Assembly (NCBI RefSeq): GCF_000331735.1
Contig: NC_020126.1
Location: forward strand, 3,162,001 to 3,226,000
Reading direction: 5' to 3'
Source: Myxococcus stipitatus DSM 14675
Lineage (GTDB): Bacteria > Myxococcota > Myxococcia > Myxococcales > Myxococcaceae
Length of the DNA: 64,000 bases
Part shown: in pieces, positions 36,572-47,646 of the stretch
Position numbering within the stretch: position 1 is the first letter of the stretch
How the letters are laid out: each line of letters begins with the position of its first letter
Notes under the pieces: model-generated
What the model was told of the DNA's origin: nothing
The model's input: only the letters and a program-made list of their open reading frames with translations
Databases searched by the model: none
Position numbers and translations under genes: made by a program

Positions 36572-38230
36572 TCAGCGCGGCGCGGGCGGAGCCACCGCCG
36601 TGCCGCAGCGCTGGGTGTCCTCGGTGACGAAGCCATTCCGGGTGGAGATGCTCCGGTCATAGCAGCCAGCCGGGTGCCCGTTCAGCCGATAGCGGTGGGT
36701 GGACGTGCCCACCGCGTTGCGCTGCGGACGGGGGACGCCCAGGTTGTAGGCGGCCTCCCCCGTGTACACATCGCTCATCTCGTGGTGCGCGAGCGAGTGG
36801 AGGCCCTGGAAGGAGAGCGCCTCCTCCGCGTCGTTCACGGTGATGGTGGTGGTGAGCCGGTTCGTGTCGGACACGTCGATGCGGCCATCGAGCACGAAGT
36901 GCTTGTGGGAGTGGCTCACCTCGGGGAGCGGGCCGCGGCCGGTCACGGTGACGGTGCTGCTGTCCTTCCACGTCGACACGAGCTCGTCCGGGTTCTCCAT
37001 CTCCCCCAGCCAGCGGTGCATGCTCGCGTTGGACACCTTCTGCTCCACGCGGGTGACCTCCCAGCCGCGCGAGGTCTTCACGTAGCCCGTCACCCGCAGC
37101 TGGTGCGCCCCCTGCGTGTCCACCTGGTGCCAGCCGTCCACCAGGGTGTGGTCCGCGCCGTTGGTCAACGTCCCCAACTGGTGATGAATCAAGCCGCCCG
37201 TGACCCGCGTCGAGCGGGCATCCCTCCAGACGAGCACGTTGGTGGGCAGGTCCCAGCCGGGGCGGCCCTCGGGCACTCCCAGCACGCTCACCCGGACCTG
37301 GTGCGGCTGGCCGTCCGTCAGCAGGCCCGCGAAGGGCGTGAGGTCATAGCGGATGGGGCGCACGTCGAAGGCGCGCGGCGCCGGAAGCACATACCAGAGA
37401 AAGGGATTGGCCCAGCCGCCCGTATAGACATGCGGGAAGGGCATGGCGATGCCGGCCACCTTGCCGTCCACTTCGATCTGCACCTCGCGATAGGGGCCCA
37501 CGTCGGCGGGGCAGGAGTAGGGCACGGAGGCGGGCGCGGTGAGATACCAGAACTCCTCGCAGCCTCCGCCGGAGCCCGTCGCATAGACCTCCGCGACGAG
37601 CCGCGAGGTGTTCGCCGGCACCGTCACCTCGCCCACCAGCGCGCTTCCCTCGCGGCGCGGATTCGTCAGCGGCAGCACGGCGTCGGGCGTGGGCGCGGGC
37701 GGAATCCAGGGGCGCTGCGCCGGGTAGAACGTCAGGTACACCTGGACGTCCAGCACGCCCGTGTACGTGTCATTGACCACATTCCCAATCAACATCCAGA
37801 CAGGCTGTGTCTGGCTCAACAACGGCGCATACGCCGTGACGTCCTTCTCCACGGCCCAGGTGATGCCATCGCGCGACGGCTCCGGCGTGGACGTCTTGAA
37901 GATCGTGACGCCGCCGACCTCCAGATGCCCCAGCCGGTCGTACTGGACGCCGCGGACCTTGCCCTCCATGCGCAGCACGACCTTGTTCCACGGCCCCGGA
38001 CACTCCGCGGGCGGCGTGAAGGTGCTGGTGTAGGGCGTGAAGTCGTCGAACTTCTCGTCGACAATCTTCAACGTGCAGGACGCGCTCCCGGGCGGCTCCA
38101 CGACGGGGAGCGCGGTGCGCGGGTCATCCCAGTCGGTGCCGAACTCAGGAGGGGGCTCGCTGGCCCCCGCGGGCGCTGACGCGCCGAAGACGAGGGCTGC
38201 CGCGACGAAGGCACGGAAGGGAAGGCGCAC
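36572..38230 (-). CDS. Peptide N-glycosidase A-like protein (PNGase A family)
   Basis: A 552-residue exported protein (signal ending PAGASEPP). Its N-terminal half matches the plant/fungal PNGase A family: a VDEKFDD-type strand, YTSTFTPPAECPGPWNKVVLRMEG, QYDRLGHLEVGGV, TSTPEPSRDGITWAVEKDVTAY and ENLVNDxYTGV-like, here GNVVNDTYTGVLDVQV. The C-terminal half keeps AEVYATGSGGGCEEFWY, the PFPHVYTGG segment and a WHQVDTQGAHQLRVTG strand. The founding enzyme of the family removes N-linked glycans from glycopeptides, also when core-fucosylated. The bacterial product may act on eukaryote-derived glycoproteins or on the organism's own glycans. It is transcribed alone; the upstream gene has a terminator. 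Confidence 0.8.
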   Translation of the reverse strand: MRLPFRAFVAAALVFGASAPAGASEPPPEFGTDWDDPRTALPVVEPPGSASCTLKIVDEKFDDFTPYTSTFTPPAECPGPWNKVVLRMEGKVRGVQYDRLGHLEVGGVTIFKTSTPEPSRDGITWAVEKDVTAYAPLLSQTQPVWMLIGNVVNDTYTGVLDVQVYLTFYPAQRPWIPPAPTPDAVLPLTNPRREGSALVGEVTVPANTSRLVAEVYATGSGGGCEEFWYLTAPASVPYSCPADVGPYREVQIEVDGKVAGIAMPFPHVYTGGWANPFLWYVLPAPRAFDVRPIRYDLTPFAGLLTDGQPHQVRVSVLGVPEGRPGWDLPTNVLVWRDARSTRVTGGLIHHQLGTLTNGADHTLVDGWHQVDTQGAHQLRVTGYVKTSRGWEVTRVEQKVSNASMHRWLGEMENPDELVSTWKDSSTVTVTGRGPLPEVSHSHKHFVLDGRIDVSDTNRLTTTITVNDAEEALSFQGLHSLAHHEMSDVYTGEAAYNLGVPRPQRNAVGTSTHRYRLNGHPAGCYDRSISTRNGFVTEDTQRCGTAVAPPAPR

Positions 38231-38313
38231 GGCTTATCCTTGGTAGGCGGTGAAGACCTGGAGCCTAGGTCGCCGCCGGGCCGTGGGCAATTCAACCGTG
38301 CGGATGCAGGGAC

Positions 38314-38348
38314 GACACCCCGGGCCAGGGAAGAAGGCCCGGGGTGTC
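38314..38348 (-). terminator. Perfect 13-bp hairpin after HhH lipoprotein gene
   Basis: Arms GACACCCCGGGCC / GGCCCGGGGTGTC pair without mismatch around a 9-base loop. It lies 8 bases beyond the stop of the minus-strand gene to its right and separates that gene from the PNGase A-like gene. Confidence 0.7.
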
Positions 38349-38356
38349 TGGGTGAA

Positions 38357-39379
38357 TCACTCCACCCAGTGACGCTGGGTCATCACGCGGAAGTTGGACG
38401 TGGTGTCGATGAAGAAGGAGACCTGCACGCCGGCCCACGGGCCGCGCTCGATGCCCAGGTGGCAGCCCTTGAAGGTGTGGCCCACGATGTGCGACTCGAG
38501 GTCCGACAGGCCCTCGGTGACGATTTCACTCTCGATCTGGTGATTGCGGTTGGCGGTGCTCACCGCGCTGGTGATGTAGTTGCGCACCTCGGTGGCGTTC
38601 GCCAGGTTCGGACGGTTCCCCCACCACGAGGCCGGGAAGCTGCTGGGGTCGATGCCGAAGCAGGTGGCGGAGGTGATGCGGTCCTCGCCGGAGCTCCACA
38701 TCACGTCGACCTCGTCGAAGTCGAAGTCGAACTTCACCGTCCAGTCATCGGGCGGCAGGGAGTTGACCGCGGCGCCCAGGGCCTCGATGGAGTAGCCCAT
38801 GGTGGCCGTGTTGCGCAGGGCGCGGATGCTCACCGTGCCGATGCCCGCCGTGTTGGCGATGGCCTGCACGGAGGTGAAGGGGCGCAGGTTGAGGAGGTTC
38901 GTCGCGCCGTTCCACGCGAGCGGCAGGACGGAGTGCAGCGCCTGCGCGCTCGCGGTGTTCACCAGGGAGACGATGGCCGCGGCGTCGTCGGTGGATACGG
39001 CGAGCTCATCCACGATGCCGACACAGCTTCCGCCGATGAAGCCCTGCGCGCGCGCGCCGCCTTCAATCTGCGTCAGGCGGTACTCGCCCACCAGGCTGAC
39101 GGCGGAGACCTGCGCCAGCGTCGTGAAGGGCGCCGTCGTGCGCTGCGCGACGAGGTTGGCGACGGCGTTGCTCGGCAGGTACGCGTCGAGCGTCGCGAAG
39201 GACGCCGTGTTGACGAAGGTGAGGATGCCCTGGCACTCGGGGGCAACGTCCACGTCCGTCGTCGTCAGGGGAGCACTCTGGCTCTCGGGCGAGTCGGCAG
39301 GAGGAGGAGGGGTTTCGCCTGTGGGGCCACAGCCAACCAGCAGGCTCACGGACAGTAGGGCTGAACCGATACGACGCAT
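38357..39379 (-). CDS. Lipoprotein with ComEA-like helix-hairpin-helix repeats
   Basis: A 340-residue lipoprotein (lipobox VSLLVGCGP). After a Pro-rich linker there are two helix-hairpin-helix-like units at about 48-110 and 140-205: FVNTASFATLDAYLPSNAVANLVAQR...FTTLAQV, and LVNTASAQALHSVLPLAWNGATNLLNLRPFTSVQAIANTAGIGTVSIRALRN. They follow the ComEA/PhoX pattern of NTAS, a Leu-rich helix and a RxxxPFxSL turn. The C-terminal 130 residues (TVKFDFDFDEVDVMW, CFGIDPSSF) are unknown. ComEA-type domains bind DNA on the cell surface, but the C-terminal part makes another role equally likely. AGGAG precedes the ATG. Confidence 0.75.
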   Translation of the reverse strand: MRRIGSALLSVSLLVGCGPTGETPPPPADSPESQSAPLTTTDVDVAPECQGILTFVNTASFATLDAYLPSNAVANLVAQRTTAPFTTLAQVSAVSLVGEYRLTQIEGGARAQGFIGGSCVGIVDELAVSTDDAAAIVSLVNTASAQALHSVLPLAWNGATNLLNLRPFTSVQAIANTAGIGTVSIRALRNTATMGYSIEALGAAVNSLPPDDWTVKFDFDFDEVDVMWSSGEDRITSATCFGIDPSSFPASWWGNRPNLANATEVRNYITSAVSTANRNHQIESEIVTEGLSDLESHIVGHTFKGCHLGIERGPWAGVQVSFFIDTTSNFRVMTQRHWVE

Positions 39380-39573
39380 CGAGAACTCCTCAAGGGCACG
39401 GCGAGTGATGACACTTGATACATCATTCGCATGGGTTGCTGGCAATCCAAGCCTCCTCGGCTTTGCGTGAGGGGAGAGGATTGCTTTCTGGACCTCTTCG
39501 CTGGACTCAGGCATGCCGAGTGCTTCATCCCTGGGTTTCCGCGCCGCGGAGCCCCCTCCGGCGAAGGAAGTAC

Positions 39574-40707
39574 ATGCGAGCCTGTCCATGCTGCATGGAG
39601 ACTCTGACACCCGGGCTCCTGGGCTTCGGGAGCCGGCGCCTGGTGGGACGTTGCGAGGTGTGTGGCGACGCGGTGTGTGACACGTGTTGGAGCGCGCGGG
39701 GCGTGGAGGGGAAGGGGCCCATGTGCCGCTCGTGCGTGTGGGAAACCCTCACGGAGCAAGGGCTCACGCCGGACTTCGTCGCGCCTCCGGGACAGCGTCA
39801 GCGCGCGAGACGGGCCGCACGCGCGGCCTGTGCTCACTCGGCGGTGACACCTTGTATGGGATTCTGCCCCACATGTGGGGACGAGGTCGCATGGAAGAGC
39901 GAGCACGGCAATCCCTCCTGCGAGGCGTGCGGCGCGCCGTCCCACCGAACCTTCAATTGTTGCTGGGCATGCGGTGAGTCGTTCGAGGAGGACAACGCGC
40001 CGCAGGAGGTCGCCCGAGGGTACAGGTTGGACTTCGCGTGCGACGCCGGCGACTGCTCGGGGCGGATGGCCTGGCTGATGCCGTTCTGCCCGTGGTGCGG
40101 CGAGGAGAAGCACTGGCCCCATCCCCACGCGCTGAAGTGCGTGGAGTGCGAGTCCTCGCTCGACAGGTCCTGGGCGTTCTGCGCGCGCTGCGGCGAGGAG
40201 GCGCCCCTCCCCGACGAGTGTCCCCGGTGTGGCCTGGAGCTGGAGAAGGCCGCGTCCGCCGCGCGGTGTGAGCAATGCCGCCACATCGTGTGTGGCGACT
40301 GCTGTGACGTCCACGTCACCGAGTCCACCGAGGGGGCACCCCAGGAGCGGATGTTGTGCTCGGAATGTGGAGACAAGGCCGCACCCGCGGCCCGCGCGGA
40401 GGAGACAGCCCGCGAGGCGCCCGAAGAGGACGAAGCGGAAGAGGAAGAAGAGGAGGAGGAGGACGAGCCATCCGCGCCCGCCGCGCCTCCTTCCTCGGCG
40501 CCGCCGTCCGCCTGGGAGGTGCTGGGCATCCCGCGCGGTGCGCCGCTGGCGGAGGCGAAGCGGGCCTATCTGGCGCTGGTGGCGCAGTACCACCCCGACA
40601 AGGTGGCGGCGCTGGGCCCCAAGCTCCAGGCCCTGGCGCTGGAGGAGACCCGCCGCATCATCGAGGCGTGGGAGACGGTGCGGAAGCAGGCCCGGCCGGG
40701 GCGCTGA
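39574..40707 (+). CDS. Zinc-ribbon protein with C-terminal J domain
   Basis: A 377-residue cytoplasmic protein. Residues 1-270 contain about ten Cys-x2-Cys knuckles (CPCC, CEVC, CDTC, CRSC, CPTC, CEAC, CWAC, CPWC, CVEC, CARC, CPRC, CEQC), so a series of zinc ribbons. A very acidic stretch of Glu follows at about 285-305. The last 65 residues are a J domain (AWEVLGIPRGAPLAEAKRAYLALVAQYHPDKV) with the HPD motif that stimulates DnaK-type chaperones. The unusual order, metal ribbons first and J domain last, points to a specialised co-chaperone, perhaps for a metal or nucleic-acid-linked client. GAAGGAAG precedes the ATG. It is convergent with the FG-GAP gene. Confidence 0.8.
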   Translation: MRACPCCMETLTPGLLGFGSRRLVGRCEVCGDAVCDTCWSARGVEGKGPMCRSCVWETLTEQGLTPDFVAPPGQRQRARRAARAACAHSAVTPCMGFCPTCGDEVAWKSEHGNPSCEACGAPSHRTFNCCWACGESFEEDNAPQEVARGYRLDFACDAGDCSGRMAWLMPFCPWCGEEKHWPHPHALKCVECESSLDRSWAFCARCGEEAPLPDECPRCGLELEKAASAARCEQCRHIVCGDCCDVHVTESTEGAPQERMLCSECGDKAAPAARAEETAREAPEEDEAEEEEEEEEDEPSAPAAPPSSAPPSAWEVLGIPRGAPLAEAKRAYLALVAQYHPDKVAALGPKLQALALEETRRIIEAWETVRKQARPGR

Positions 40708-40765
40708 AGGCCCGGGGCGCGCCGGGGCTGTCCGAGCCCCCGGAGCACCTCTTCGCGGCGCGTGG

Positions 40766-43645
40766 CTACTGCACGGTGAACTGGAGAGTCTGCTCGGCGG
40801 TGTTGCCCGCCGCGTCCGTGGCCCGGATGAGCACCGCGTGGTTGCCGGCGCTGGAGAACGTCACCCGGTTGGTGGCGACGTTCGTGCCCGCGGCGACGTT
40901 CGTGGTGCTGACCCAGTTGGCGACGACCTGCACGGGCGTGAGGTCCGTCACCTCGGTGAGGATGTCCACGGTGCGAGGCTGCGTCTGCTGCGGGTTGGGG
41001 CCCACGGCGCGCAGGAGCGGCGGGGTGCGGTCCACCGTCACCTGCCGGCTCTGGGTGGCGATGGCGCCGTCGGTGGCGATGACGGTGAGCGTGAGGGTGT
41101 AGTGGCCCTCGGCCAGCGTCAGCCACTCAACGACGTGTCCGCCGCCGGCGTCGGGTGTGAGGCGGATGGGGGCGCCGCCATTGATGGACAGCAGCACCAC
41201 GCTGATGGGCGCGCCGCCCGGGCTGGAGGTGGCCCAGCCGCAGGCCTTCACCTGCGCGGCGGACGTGTAGCGAGGCACGTCGCACATGACGAGGCTCGGC
41301 GGAGTCCGCGTGCGGTTCACCACGTGGATGGCGGTGGTGCAGGAGGCGCTGTTCCCCGCCGCGTCCGTGGCCGTGTACGTCACGGAGGTGGTGCCCACCG
41401 GATAGATGCGCGCCGCGGGCCCGCTGACCTGCGCGCCGCATGCATCGGAGACCGTCGCGGCGGCGGGCGTGACGAAGGCGCCGTCGGGGCCGGTGGCATC
41501 CACGAGCCGCTCCGCGGGGCAGGCGATGACCGGAGGTGTCACGTCCACCACGGTGACGGTGGCCGTGCAGGTGGCGGTGTCCTGGCCGTCGTGGGCGGTG
41601 AGCGTGACGGAGTGCACGCCCGCGCTGAAGGGGCCCGTGGGGGACTGGGAGACGGTGAACGGGCCGGGCCGCTGGTCCGGGTCATGGCTGCCGTTGTCGA
41701 CACTCGCGGGAGCGCCGCACGTGGTGGCGCTCGCGTTGACCGTCACGTTCCGGCAGAGGGCGACAGGCGGCAGGTTGTTGTAGCAGGTGAGGTTGACCAG
41801 GGCGCTGCCGGCGTTGTTCGTCTCGATGCACTCCGTCTCGCGACCGGTGCCGGTGCCGTCGTCATCCGCGCGGGCAAAGACCTCCACCTGTCCCGCGAAG
41901 ATGTTGGTGCGGGTGAAGGTCACCACGGCCTGCATGCCCGCGGGCAGCACGGTGGGCAGCACGCCCACGCCCAGCAGCGTGCCTCCGGAGGCGGGGTTGC
42001 CCTGGTAGAAGGCCACGCGCAGGCCCGCGGAGGTGGCGGCGTCACCCTGGTTGGTGACCCGCGCGGACAAGGTCAGCGTGCCGGTGGCCTGGTCACACGC
42101 GGAGGAGACCTCGGCCACCGTCACGTCCGCGGCGGCGTAGGGGCTGGTGGTGCCGGAGCCCTGGCTGTTGGCGCGGAAGGTGTTGAGGCCCGGCGTGCGC
42201 CAGTTGGCGACGGGGTGCGCGGGGATGGTGCCGTTGTCGTTGACGTTCGTGACGGAGTACGCGTGCTGGTTCCAGATGCGCCGCGTGTTCACCCAGCCGT
42301 CCTTGCGGTCGCGGAACACGCGGATGCCGGTGGTGGCCGCCGGGTTGTTGTAGTTGTTGGACGCGATGACGATCTCCGCGTTGTCGTCTCCATCCACGTC
42401 GACGATGACGGGGTTCTCGTACGTGGTGCCCGACGAGTGCGGGACGCTGAAGCGCACCGTGCCCGTGGCGCCGTCGTAGATGCGCAGGCGGGTCTCATCG
42501 GCGTAGACGACCTCCGCGCGGCCATCGCCCTCGAAGTCGAAGGTGGAGGAGCCCGTCACGTTGGAGCTCTGGTCCTGCGTGGGGCTGGACCACTTGAGGG
42601 TGCCGTTGCCCTCGAACACGGCGTACTGGCTGGCGCCCGCGACGCCAATCTCCGCCTGCCCGTCCGCGTCGAAGTCGGCGATGTTCGGCGCGCCTCCGCT
42701 GCCGCCGCCGGGGATGGGCTGGGACCACAGGAGCGTGCAGTCGTCATCCATCAGCGAGACGACCCCTCCGCTGACCACCACGACCTCGCCACGCGAGTCC
42801 GCGTCGAAGTTGGCCACGCCCGACAGGCCGTTGCCGATGGTGGTGTTGCGACAGAAGGGCACGCCGTTGTGGCGGTAGATGGAGCGGCCGTTGACCACCT
42901 CCTGGAGCCCGTCCCCGTCGATGTCCGCCGCGAAGGAGATGGGCCCCACCGGGCCGCCCGCGCCGTCCGAGCCGGTCCACCGCAGCGCGCCGGTGTTGCT
43001 GAACACAGAGGGGCCGTTGAGGATCTCCACCGTGCCGTTGCCGTCCAGGTCCGCGAACGAGGGGCCTCCCCAGTTGTTCAGGGACGCCGTCGCGCGGAAC
43101 TTGAGCTCGCCGGTGTTCTCGAAGCAGAGCAGGCCCTGGCCGCTCTCGGGGATGGCGCAGATCTCCACCAGGCCGTCTCCGTCGATGTCCGCGGCGCCGA
43201 TGCTCGCGGCGCCTCGGACGCGCTGCGTCGGGTCCATCACCGTCCACAGCTCGGAGCCGTCCGCGCCGCTCACCGCGCGCAGCACGCCCTGGGTCGTGTA
43301 GTTGGAGCCCGCGAAGGTGCTGAAGACGACGTCCGGGACACCATCGCCGTTCACCTCCACGACGATGGGCGTCATCATGACCTGCACGTGCGCGGGCATG
43401 AAGATGCTGGCGCTCCAGGCCCACTCGAGCTCGGGCTCGAAGTTGGGCTCGAAGGGCGGCTGCACCTGACAGTGATTCAGGGGCACGTGCTCCAGCGGCG
43501 CCAGGGATTCCATCGGGGCCTGGGCCTCCGGCGCCGGGGGGAGCGCCGGCTCACCGCAGGCCGCCAGCGCCAACCATCCCACGGCGGACAGCCGGACCCC
43601 ATGTCTCCACTGCCACGCCCACTGCGGTCTGGAGTTGCTTTTCAT
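40766..43645 (-). CDS. Large FG-GAP/VCBS-repeat lipoprotein with HYR/Ig modules
   Basis: A 959-residue lipoprotein (lipobox LALAACGEP). Residues about 80-480 contain repeated calcium-loop motifs of FG-GAP/VCBS type: VNGDGVPDVVFS, IDGDGLVEIC, LDGNGTVEI, IDGDGLQEVV, FDADGQAEIG, FEGDGRAEVV and VDGDDNAEIV, forming a beta-propeller-like head. A CARDB-like module follows (about 505-620, SARVTNQGDAATSAGLRVAFY), then two HYR-like modules (PVIACPAERLVDATGP, TYTATDAAGNSASCTT) and a final Ig-like element. The design is that of an integrin-like surface adhesin or secreted structural protein, common in myxobacteria. It is a single gene. Confidence 0.8.
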   Translation of the reverse strand: MKSNSRPQWAWQWRHGVRLSAVGWLALAACGEPALPPAPEAQAPMESLAPLEHVPLNHCQVQPPFEPNFEPELEWAWSASIFMPAHVQVMMTPIVVEVNGDGVPDVVFSTFAGSNYTTQGVLRAVSGADGSELWTVMDPTQRVRGAASIGAADIDGDGLVEICAIPESGQGLLCFENTGELKFRATASLNNWGGPSFADLDGNGTVEILNGPSVFSNTGALRWTGSDGAGGPVGPISFAADIDGDGLQEVVNGRSIYRHNGVPFCRNTTIGNGLSGVANFDADSRGEVVVVSGGVVSLMDDDCTLLWSQPIPGGGSGGAPNIADFDADGQAEIGVAGASQYAVFEGNGTLKWSSPTQDQSSNVTGSSTFDFEGDGRAEVVYADETRLRIYDGATGTVRFSVPHSSGTTYENPVIVDVDGDDNAEIVIASNNYNNPAATTGIRVFRDRKDGWVNTRRIWNQHAYSVTNVNDNGTIPAHPVANWRTPGLNTFRANSQGSGTTSPYAAADVTVAEVSSACDQATGTLTLSARVTNQGDAATSAGLRVAFYQGNPASGGTLLGVGVLPTVLPAGMQAVVTFTRTNIFAGQVEVFARADDDGTGTGRETECIETNNAGSALVNLTCYNNLPPVALCRNVTVNASATTCGAPASVDNGSHDPDQRPGPFTVSQSPTGPFSAGVHSVTLTAHDGQDTATCTATVTVVDVTPPVIACPAERLVDATGPDGAFVTPAAATVSDACGAQVSGPAARIYPVGTTSVTYTATDAAGNSASCTTAIHVVNRTRTPPSLVMCDVPRYTSAAQVKACGWATSSPGGAPISVVLLSINGGAPIRLTPDAGGGHVVEWLTLAEGHYTLTLTVIATDGAIATQSRQVTVDRTPPLLRAVGPNPQQTQPRTVDILTEVTDLTPVQVVANWVSTTNVAAGTNVATNRVTFSSAGNHAVLIRATDAAGNTAEQTLQFTVQ

Positions 43646-43780
43646 GCTCGCCCCTCTGGTAACCGGTTACGCGGAGCACACCCCGCGAACCCGGCTATAG
43701 GGGAGTACACTGGAATTCTTCAAGTGAGTCAGAATTGAACTCGGGGGTGGGTGGGCCGAGTCGAGATTGTCTTTGCTTGT

Positions 43781-44308
43781 CTATGGCGCGGGAGAAACCG
43801 CAATGACGAAGCGCGCATAGCCCAGCTCGGCCGCGTTCTTCATCAGCTCCACGTTGGCCCAGGCCACGATGTCGCCAAAGGGCTTGCCCTGGAGGGGCCA
43901 GCGGGTGCGCTCGCTCGAGCGCAGGTCCTCGTCGGTGAGCTTCTCGAGGGCGGCGCGCCAGGTGTCGTGCAGCCGGAAGAGCCAGGCGCGCACCTCGTCG
44001 GCGGTGCCGGGCCACGTCACGTCTTCACGGCCGAGCGAGGCATCGCCGAACGAGTGGTTCTCCACCATGGACCACCAGAACCCCAGGTGCCACGTGAGCC
44101 AGGCGATGCTGGCGGGGCCCAGGTCGTAGCCCTCGTGCTCCGGCCACTGCGCGCGCCAGCGGCCGTCGGCGCCTTGCTCCACGTGCAAGCCGACCCGGGC
44201 GGGGCGCCGCAGGCAGTCCCCGGTCGTCAAGCCGTCCAGGTGGTAGCGCGTGAGCGCCCAAGCGATGTCGAGCTGGCTCAGGAGTGTGTCTCTGACGGGA
44301 TTCGCCAT
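43781..44308 (-). CDS. DinB superfamily protein
   Basis: A 175-residue cytoplasmic protein with the four-helix DinB pattern: LLSQLDIAWALTRYHLDGLTTGDCLRRP, IAWLTWHLGFWWSMVENHSFG, a VRAWLFRLHDTWRAAL helix and WANVELMKNAAELGYARF. The His residues (YHLDG, TWHLG) are the likely metal ligands of this fold. Members include thiol-dependent hydrolases/transferases and DNA-damage-induced proteins of unknown function; the substrate is unclear here. The gene is divergent from the SUV3-like helicase, with 78 bases between starts. Confidence 0.75.
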   Translation of the reverse strand: MANPVRDTLLSQLDIAWALTRYHLDGLTTGDCLRRPARVGLHVEQGADGRWRAQWPEHEGYDLGPASIAWLTWHLGFWWSMVENHSFGDASLGREDVTWPGTADEVRAWLFRLHDTWRAALEKLTDEDLRSSERTRWPLQGKPFGDIVAWANVELMKNAAELGYARFVIAVSPAP

Positions 44309-44386
44309 GGGGCCCGACGGTAGAGGGGCCCGCCTGGCCGCGTCTATTGGAAGCTCGGAGGGGGCCTTGCGGTTAGACTCCTCACA

Positions 44387-46786
<2,400 letters not shown>

Positions 46787-47030
46787 AGCCGGAGCGGGCG
46801 CCTGTCGTCGCGAGGCGTGACCGTGAGTCCCTGAGTCAGGGGGGCCGTCGCCCTGGTAGGGCTTCCCTGTCAGGGGGGCGGGAATTCCTGTCATCCCCCG
46901 AGACGAGCCAGCGTGGGGGCTCCCCGTGCGGCGCGCTGCTGTGAGGGCCACGTCACGGGGAGGGAGCGTCTCGGCCTGAAACTTGAAAGCCGCCCCCCTC
47001 CGCAGGCCGGTGACCGTGGAAGGATGGAAC

Positions 47031-47585
47031 ATGAGAGCGTTGTTCGCAGGCGTGTTGCTGTGGGGGGGAACTGCCGTGGCTCAGGAGCCGGCGCCAACAC
47101 CTGAGACGATGGAGTTGGGCATCCATCTGGGGATGGCGTTGGCGACGGCGGACACTGAAGGGGAGTCGCATGTCGGGCCCGGAGTGAGGGTGCATCTGCT
47201 CCGGCACCTGGGGCCGTACTTCTCCGCGGGCGCGGAGGCGGGCGTGTACACGGGGGCAGGCTCGCACACGCAAGTCTCTGGGAGCGGCCAGCATGAATAC
47301 CGCAGGGTGGATGGAACGCTCGGCCAGTTGGGGCTGGTGACCCGCCTGGGCGTGAATGTGAATGGCTTCAGGCCGGGTCTCGTCGCGGGAGTGGGCTTGA
47401 ACGTCGCGGGTGACGACTCCACGAGCCTGGGCTTCTCGGCTGGAGTGGAGTTCGAGGGGGCGCCCGTGGAGTGGTTGCCCTTGTCCTTCGACATGAGGAT
47501 CCACCAGGCCCTCGTCGACGGCACCGGTCGCTACAACAAGCCCACGTTCATCACCCTGGGGCTGGGCTGGCGCTATCGCTGGTAG
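47031..47585 (+). CDS. Outer-membrane beta-barrel protein
   Basis: A 184-residue protein with a signal peptide (cleavage near TAVAQE) and alternating amphipathic strands (GIHLGMALATA, YFSAGAEAGVY, LGLVTRLGVNVN, GLVAGVGLNVAG, LGFSAGVEFE, FITLGLGWRYRW), ending with an aromatic residue (W) at the C-terminus as outer-membrane barrels do. The size fits an 8-stranded barrel. GGAAGGATGG precedes the ATG. Function unknown. It is convergent with the GapN-like gene, with a strong hairpin between. Confidence 0.7.
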   Translation: MRALFAGVLLWGGTAVAQEPAPTPETMELGIHLGMALATADTEGESHVGPGVRVHLLRHLGPYFSAGAEAGVYTGAGSHTQVSGSGQHEYRRVDGTLGQLGLVTRLGVNVNGFRPGLVAGVGLNVAGDDSTSLGFSAGVEFEGAPVEWLPLSFDMRIHQALVDGTGRYNKPTFITLGLGWRYRW

Positions 47586-47613
47586 GGCTCCGCTGTCAGA
47601 GGGGCCGTGAGGG

Positions 47614-47643
47614 AAGGGGGCACGCGTGGAGGCGTGCCCCCTT
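47614..47643. terminator. Bidirectional hairpin between convergent genes
   Basis: A 12-bp perfect stem (AAGGGGGCACGC / GCGTGCCCCCTT) with a 6-base loop, placed between the stops of the barrel gene and the GapN-like gene. A flanking T-rich end on one strand and A-rich on the other fits a bidirectional terminator. Confidence 0.7.
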
Positions 47644-47646
47644 GTC

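Noticed and set aside
40229..43738. Long plus-strand open frame opposite the FG-GAP lipoprotein
   Set aside because: It has no recognisable motif and low-complexity composition; the opposing frame has calcium-loop repeats and a lipobox.
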